A DNA stretch of 8,392 nt, taken from the NCBI GenBank assembly GCA_021604925.1, contig BQJX01000091.1:1-8392 (forward strand), in the 5' to 3' direction. The position numbers and the translations under genes are program-made. This DNA comes from Gemmatimonadota bacterium (GTDB lineage: Bacteria; ARS69). Of the stretch, positions 4,972 to 8,392 are shown piece after piece; position 1 is the stretch's first letter; each line of letters starts with the position of its first letter. The notes beneath the pieces are model-generated. The model had not been told where the DNA came from. It saw nothing but the letters and a program-made list of their open reading frames with translations, and made no database searches.

Positions 4972-5166
4972 GTGTCGAAGAAGAAGCTGTTGCTACGAAT
5001 CTCGCCCGAGGTGTGGGAAGACATCCGCCGCTGGGCGGACGACGAGCTTCGCAGCGTGAACGGGCACATCGAGTTCCTGCTCCGCCAGGCTCTCCGGGAG
5101 CAGGGCCGTGCCAAGAAGAAGCCCCCCGGTCCCGAGGACCGAGGGGCATCTCCACCCGTAGAGTGA
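4972..5166 (+). CDS. Small ribbon-helix-helix (Arc/MetJ-type) DNA-binding protein
   Basis: The 64-residue protein has a basic start, MSKKK, a short strand LLLRI (6-10), helix A 'SPEVWEDIRRWADDEL' (11-26), the turn RSVN and helix B 'GHIEFLLRQALREQG' (31-45). This is the pattern of Arc-family regulators and antitoxin-like proteins often paired with SPFH genes. Residues 46-64 are a charged, proline-rich tail, probably disordered. The GTG at 4972 is chosen over the in-frame GTG at 4963 because AGGGAG (4958-4963) lies 8 bases before it and would overlap the earlier start. It probably binds DNA as a dimer; the phased repeats before the SPFH gene are an obvious target, but this is inferred. No toxin gene is adjacent. 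Confidence 0.8.
   Translation: MSKKKLLLRISPEVWEDIRRWADDELRSVNGHIEFLLRQALREQGRAKKKPPGPEDRGASPPVE
5112..5147 (-). terminator. Candidate terminator of the lipoprotein gene, inside the 3' end of the opposing gene
   Basis: Read on the minus strand, 5147-5121 forms an 11-bp GC-rich stem with one A-C mismatch (inner stem CGGTCC/GGACCG, outer CCCC/GGGG), followed by TTCTTCTT. It lies about 50 bases after the lipoprotein stop codon. The T run is interrupted, so strength is uncertain. On the plus strand no T run follows. Confidence 0.5.
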
Positions 5167-5198
5167 CGCGACCGAGCGAACCCGGCGGCGGTCCTGGA

Positions 5199-6080
5199 TC
5201 AGAGGTTCTCGCAGGGATTCTCGCCCGTGGCCAGGTTCACGTCGCAGTCGTAGACGCCGAGTTCGAACGACGCCCCGCCCACTCCGTTGAACGTGACCAC
5301 CGTGGGGTACGCGGCCACGAGGCCGGACCCGATCTGCGGCGCGGTGTGCGTGGCCGTGGCGTAGGAACCCGACGGCCAGCGGCCGAACTCGAACACCCCC
5401 GGCGAGGGCTCGGTGAGCTCGTACTCCAACTGCAACTCCTGGATCAGCAGGAACGGCTGGGCCCGGTCCTCCAGGCGCACGGTGCCTTCCATGTGGACCC
5501 TGCCCTCGTGGCGTGCGCCGGCGCTCTCCATGGTGCAGAGCAGCGGGCCCTCGGGCGCCGTGATCCGGAGCGTGAAGCTTCCGAACTGTCCCGGCAAGGT
5601 AAGCGAGACCGCCTCCGGAAGCTCGGTCACATGGTTGTACGGCAGGATGACCTCGTACACGAGGCCCCCCTCGGTCTGGAGGAACCGGACCGACAGGGTG
5701 CCCCCGAACGCGAATTGATCGATCCCGCAGTTGGTGATGAACGGGAACGCGGGTCCGCTGCCGAACGTGATCTGGTAGAGGTCCTCGTCCGTGGCGTCCT
5801 GACTGATGCGGGCCGCGTTCGCGGGATCGTCCGTGTGGCAGGAGGGAACCACGATCGCATTGAATGCGGGATCCTCGTGGAGCCCCAGCGTCAGCGCCAC
5901 CATTGCGTTCTGGAACGCGTAGTACGCCGTGGTGACCACCGCGGTGCCGAATATCCCGTCGCCGTCCAGAATCCCGGTGTCGGGGGGCGAGACCGGCCCA
6001 CGTTCGTCCCGACAGCCGGTCAGCAGCAAGGGTAGAACGGCCGCTGCCGCGAGCCATGAGCGGAATCCGGACCGACGCAT
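5199..6080 (-). CDS. Predicted lipoprotein of unknown function
   Basis: The 293-residue protein begins MRRSGFRSWLAAAAVLPLLLTGC, a lipoprotein signal peptide with lipobox LLTGC and lipidated Cys23; Asp is not at position +2, so outer-membrane sorting is plausible in a Gram-negative cell. The rest is soluble and strand-rich, with no family I recognise: examples are 'GGLVYEVILPYNHVTELPEA' (138-157), 'FGSFTLRITAPEGPLL' (166-181) and 'VVTFNGVGGASFELGVYDCD' (261-280). Five further cysteines (81, 118, 182, 279, 290) could form disulfides. The start at 6080 is chosen over one 30 bases upstream because AGGAG stands 7 bases before it and the signal peptide begins there. It is a single gene, divergent from def, with its own promoter. 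Confidence 0.82.
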   Translation of the reverse strand: MRRSGFRSWLAAAAVLPLLLTGCRDERGPVSPPDTGILDGDGIFGTAVVTTAYYAFQNAMVALTLGLHEDPAFNAIVVPSCHTDDPANAARISQDATDEDLYQITFGSGPAFPFITNCGIDQFAFGGTLSVRFLQTEGGLVYEVILPYNHVTELPEAVSLTLPGQFGSFTLRITAPEGPLLCTMESAGARHEGRVHMEGTVRLEDRAQPFLLIQELQLEYELTEPSPGVFEFGRWPSGSYATATHTAPQIGSGLVAAYPTVVTFNGVGGASFELGVYDCDVNLATGENPCENL

Positions 6081-6122
6081 GGGCACTCCTGGAAGTTCGA
6101 GGAACGGCACGTACAGGCTCCA

Positions 6123-6151
6123 CTCATAGCAAAACCCCCCGGAATTGTCCA
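6123..6151 (-). promoter_or_regulatory. Promoter of the lipoprotein gene
   Basis: On the minus strand TGGACA (6151-6146, 5/6 match) is followed after 17 bases by TATGAG (6128-6123, 4/6), with TGC directly before it as an extended -10. The predicted start of transcription is about 35 bases before the ATG at 6080, leaving room for the AGGAG site. Confidence 0.6.
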
Positions 6152-6194
6152 GATGGGCCCGGAGACGCTCTCTGGGGCCCTTCTGAGCGAGCCC

Positions 6195-6224
6195 TTGGCG
6201 TTTCCGGCGCCCTGCGACTAGACT
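6195..6224 (+). promoter_or_regulatory. Candidate promoter for def
   Basis: TTGGCG (6195-6200) and TAGACT (6219-6224) each match the sigma70 boxes at 4 of 6 positions, with an 18-base spacer. Transcription would start near 6231, placing the two small hairpins at 6242-6272 in the leader. Confidence 0.4.
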
Positions 6225-6241
6225 GCCCGCCCGGACCGAGA

Positions 6242-6272
6242 CGATTCCGAGAATCGGCCGCCTGCCGCGGCC
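6242..6272 (+). repeat. Two back-to-back inverted repeats just before the def ribosome binding site
   Basis: CGATTC-CGA-GAATCG (6242-6256) and GGCCGC-CTGCC-GCGGCC (6256-6272) are both perfect 6-bp stems. They share one base and end directly at AGGAG (6273-6277). They could form leader hairpins or be protein-binding sites. Confidence 0.45.
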
Positions 6273-6283
6273 AGGAGCGACCC

Positions 6284-6889
6284 ATGGCGATTCTCAAGGT
6301 GGCGCGAATGGGGCATCCGGTGCTCACCACCGTGGCCGACCCCGTGCCGCTGGACGCACTGGCAGAACCGGCCCTCCAGGCCTTCATCGACGACATGCTG
6401 GAGACCATGGTGGATGAGCGCGGCGTGGGCCTGGCGGCACCTCAGGTGCATCGGTCGCTGCGGATCTTCGTGATGGATCCGCCGGCTCCGCCCGGTCACG
6501 GCCGGCCCGAACCGTACGTGATCGTGAATCCGGTCCTCTCGTTTCCCCAGGAGGGCCGCATCGGGCTGTGGGAGGGCTGTCTCTCCATCCCCGGAATCCG
6601 CGGGCTCACCGAGCGGTGGGAGGTGGTGCTCGTGGAGTGCCTGGATCGGCACGGACAGCGGCAGTCGTTCGAGTTCGAAGGGTACGCGGCGGCCGTCGTT
6701 CAGCACGAGACGGACCATCTGGACGGCGTGCTCTTCCTGGAGCGGATGCCGGATCTCTCCAAGCTGGCCTTCGAAGATGAACTCGCCCGCCACGATCCGC
6801 GCGACGACGAGGATCGCGAGGAAGACGAAGCCGAAGGCGAAGATGACCAGGACGATGGCGACGAGCCCCGGGCCGACGCCGACGAGTAG
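6284..6889 (+). CDS. def: Peptide deformylase with acidic C-terminal extension
   Basis: The 201-residue enzyme removes the formyl group from the N-terminal Met of new proteins. All three family motifs are intact: GVGLAAPQ (47-54), EGCLS (97-101) and QHETDHLDG (140-148). Metal ligands are Cys99, His141 and His145, and the catalytic acid is Glu142. The ATG at 6284 follows AGGAG (6273-6277) by 6 bases; the open frame runs further upstream but without family similarity. The catalytic domain ends near residue 165. Residues 171-201 form a tail with 20 Asp/Glu out of 31, which the common forms of the enzyme lack. The gene stands alone: no fmt or other translation gene is adjacent, unlike the frequent def-fmt pair. 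It converges on the phosphodiesterase gene 55 bases on. Confidence 0.94.
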   Translation: MAILKVARMGHPVLTTVADPVPLDALAEPALQAFIDDMLETMVDERGVGLAAPQVHRSLRIFVMDPPAPPGHGRPEPYVIVNPVLSFPQEGRIGLWEGCLSIPGIRGLTERWEVVLVECLDRHGQRQSFEFEGYAAAVVQHETDHLDGVLFLERMPDLSKLAFEDELARHDPRDDEDREEDEAEGEDDQDDGDEPRADADE

Positions 6890-6944
6890 CACCGCCCGCG
6901 CGCCCGGCGGCCGCCGCGTCCAGCTCGCGGATGCCGAGCCGCGT

Positions 6945-8360
6945 CTAGCGGAGGTAGCCGAGCGCTTCCAGCTCTTCGCGGATCCGTTCGTCGGCCTCGG
7001 TGGAGATGGCGTCCTGCCCGTCGTCTTCCAGCAATCCGTAGCTGTCCACCGCGCGCACCGGGTGTTCGCGTAGCCACTCCGGCGAGAGAAGATCGGTCAA
7101 CACCACGCCCTCCATGTCCAGGGCCACCGGCGCGCCCACGAGATGAAGCACGGTGGGCGCCAGGTCAACCGCGCGGGATCCGTTCACGCGAACGCCCTGT
7201 CGAAACGGCCCGCCCGCCGCCAGCAGGAACCCGTTCATCCGGTGGTCGCCGGAGTGACCTTCGGGTGCGTGGAACTCGGACACGGGCACGTCGATGCTCT
7301 CGCCCACCAGGCGATCCCCTTCGAGCCGCCTCGCAAAGACCACGGCGAGTCGTGGACCGCGAGCGTCTTCGCCCAGGGCCGTGCTCACGAACAGTTCCTC
7401 GCCGACGTCCGTGCGCAGTCCTTCCAGGAAACGCTGCGCGCGCTCCAGGTCCCGCGCGGGGTTCTCCGAAGCGCCCCCGGGCCGCAGGATGCGTCGCGCG
7501 TCAATCGTGGGCTCGACCGGATCCCACACCACGCTGGCCGCCGAGTCGGCCGCGCCGCCACCCCCGGGAGCCAACTCGGCCAGATCGCCGAGTTCCAGGA
7601 GTCGATTGATCCGGAACCAGCGGCTGCGTTCGCTGTTCGTGAGGAACCCGTGGTCGGACACGACCAGCACCGCGGTCGCCGGATCCAGCATGGCCAGCGT
7701 TTCCCCGAGCAGCTCATCCGCGAAGTCGTAGTAGCGTTCCACCACCGGGGCCAGTGCCTGCACGTCGTCGATCTCCAACTCGGGGTAGAGATCGGACGCG
7801 ATGCGCTCGCCGCGGTCCGCCAGGCGGTACTTCCAGAACAGGTGCTGCGTGTTGTCGTTGCCGCGGAAGTACAGCGCGGTCACGTCGCTCTGGTGCCGGG
7901 TGATCACGGCGCGCGCCGTCTCCAGCGTGACGAGATCGTGCCGCACCACGTCGTCCAGGATGCGCAGCGACCGTCGCACCTGTCCCCATTGCTCCTGACG
8001 CCACTGGCCAAAGAACGCCCCCTGCCGCGTAAAGCGAGCCACGTCCCGCTCCGCGTGCGCGTCCACCTCCGCGCGCACCGAGTCCACCAGTGCCGTCAGC
8101 TCCTCGGGAAAGACGCGCTGGTCCAGTCCCGGCAGGTCGGCCCGATCCGAGATGATCACTCCCAAGGTGGGCTCGGCCGGCCAGGTGACGTACCAGTTCA
8201 CGAACGTGTTGGTGAAGCCGAGCTGCGGCGCCAGATTCCAGATCGCCGGCGCGCGTCGCAGGTTGCTGGTCACCGGAATGCGTTCGCCGTCGCGACGGAC
8301 CACGAAGTCCGTGATCCCGTGCACGCCCGGAAGCACGCCGGTGGCGACCGACGTCCACAC
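6945..8360 (-). CDS. Type I phosphodiesterase/nucleotide pyrophosphatase-like protein (alkaline phosphatase superfamily), N-terminus broken or missing
   Basis: From the GTG at 8360 the frame gives 471 residues. Superfamily features in order: WTSVATG with likely nucleophile Thr3, followed by PGVHGITDF (11-19); 'YFRGNDNTQHLFWKY' (164-178) with metal ligands Asp169 and His173; VVSDHGF (233-239) with Asp236 and His237; and 'GHSGDHRMNGFLLAAGG' (368-384) with His373. The C-terminus EELEALGYLR is typical of these long proteins. They hydrolyse phosphodiester or phosphomonoester bonds, often outside the cytoplasm; the substrate is unknown. The N-terminal block with the first metal-binding Asp is not present. 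Just upstream, in frame, the codons read S-P-V before VWTS, then a TAG (8372-8370), then R-S-I-R-P-P to the edge. So the GTG is probably not the natural start, and the gene continues past the window or is broken by the amber codon. Confidence 0.8.
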   Translation of the reverse strand: MWTSVATGVLPGVHGITDFVVRRDGERIPVTSNLRRAPAIWNLAPQLGFTNTFVNWYVTWPAEPTLGVIISDRADLPGLDQRVFPEELTALVDSVRAEVDAHAERDVARFTRQGAFFGQWRQEQWGQVRRSLRILDDVVRHDLVTLETARAVITRHQSDVTALYFRGNDNTQHLFWKYRLADRGERIASDLYPELEIDDVQALAPVVERYYDFADELLGETLAMLDPATAVLVVSDHGFLTNSERSRWFRINRLLELGDLAELAPGGGGAADSAASVVWDPVEPTIDARRILRPGGASENPARDLERAQRFLEGLRTDVGEELFVSTALGEDARGPRLAVVFARRLEGDRLVGESIDVPVSEFHAPEGHSGDHRMNGFLLAAGGPFRQGVRVNGSRAVDLAPTVLHLVGAPVALDMEGVVLTDLLSPEWLREHPVRAVDSYGLLEDDGQDAISTEADERIREELEALGYLR

Positions 8361-8392
8361 GACGGGCGACTAGGGGGGGCGGATGGAGCGCA

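Noticed and set aside
4017..5114. Open frame of 365 codons on the minus strand
   Set aside because: It is the complement of the SPFH and ribbon-helix-helix genes, has low-complexity composition and no ribosome binding site.
5013..6035. Plus-strand frame of 340 codons across the lipoprotein gene
   Set aside because: The opposite strand encodes a signal peptide with lipobox, has a ribosome binding site and a promoter; this frame shows none of these.
6218..6892. Minus-strand frame starting with a hydrophobic, membrane-like stretch
   Set aside because: The hydrophobic residues arise from reading Asp/Glu codons of the deformylase tail backwards (GAC, GAG become GTC, CTC). The rest is opposite conserved deformylase motifs.
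6905..6916. CGGCGGCCGCCG palindrome between the convergent def and phosphodiesterase genes as a shared terminator
   Set aside because: It leaves no loop without losing pairs and has no T run on either side.
8370..8372. Amber codon read as an amino acid through codon reassignment
   Set aside because: The SPFH, def and phosphodiesterase genes all end in TAG at sensible places, so TAG works as a stop here.
1..8392. tRNA, rRNA, CRISPR arrays, insertion sequences
   Set aside because: No cloverleaf-like segment, rRNA-like sequence, regularly spaced long repeats, transposase or terminal inverted repeats were seen on reading; covariance searches could not be run.

Overview
This is a high-GC stretch of bacterial chromosome. 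Genes are tightly packed, GTG starts are frequent, and Shine-Dalgarno sites are clear before most genes. Nothing marks it as plasmid, phage or transposon. Gene content fits an environmental Gram-negative-type lineage: a lipoprotein with a classic lipobox, a secreted beta-helix protein, a large alkaline-phosphatase-superfamily enzyme ending in a typical 'LGYL' tail, and a Mec/CysO/MoeZ sulfur-carrier cassette. A lineage such as Eisenbacteria or Gemmatimonadota is a guess; the window has no phylogenetic marker.

Layout, left to right. (1) 1-428, minus: 5' part of a secreted parallel beta-helix protein, cut by the window edge. (2) 429-1390, plus: an HspR-like MerR regulator with a cysteine-bearing C-terminal part, preceded by a HAIR-like inverted repeat over its -35 box, then erpA (A-type Fe-S carrier), closed by a strong intrinsic terminator. 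(3) 1405-3275, plus: a JAMM/MPN+ metalloprotease (Mec-like), a CysO/MoaD-type sulfur carrier and a MoeZ-like E1 plus rhodanese enzyme. (4) 3456-3851, plus: a stand-alone CheY-like receiver. (5) 4008-5166, plus: an SPFH membrane protein and a small ribbon-helix-helix protein behind an operator-like set of phased repeats. (6) 5199-6080, minus: a lipoprotein of unknown function. (7) 6284-6889, plus: peptide deformylase with a very acidic tail. (8) 6945 to the right edge, minus: a type I phosphodiesterase-like enzyme whose frame is broken by an amber codon near its conserved N-terminal motif. No gap between genes exceeds 300 bases.

How the genes may work together. MoeZ would adenylate and thiolate the CysO-like carrier. 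The carrier's thiocarboxylate would donate sulfur, and the JAMM enzyme would cleave carrier-amino acid adducts and perhaps trim the carrier, which ends in Gly-Gly-Asn rather than Gly-Gly. The cassette follows a regulator-erpA pair and is separated from it only by a terminator that sits 2 bases before the mec ribosome binding site. This suggests joint or attenuated control of sulfur-carrier and Fe-S functions. The SPFH and ribbon-helix-helix pair looks like a self-regulated two-gene membrane module. The most interesting points are the Gly-Gly-Asn carrier beside its likely protease, the terminator link between erpA and mec, the two operator-like elements, and the broken phosphodiesterase frame.
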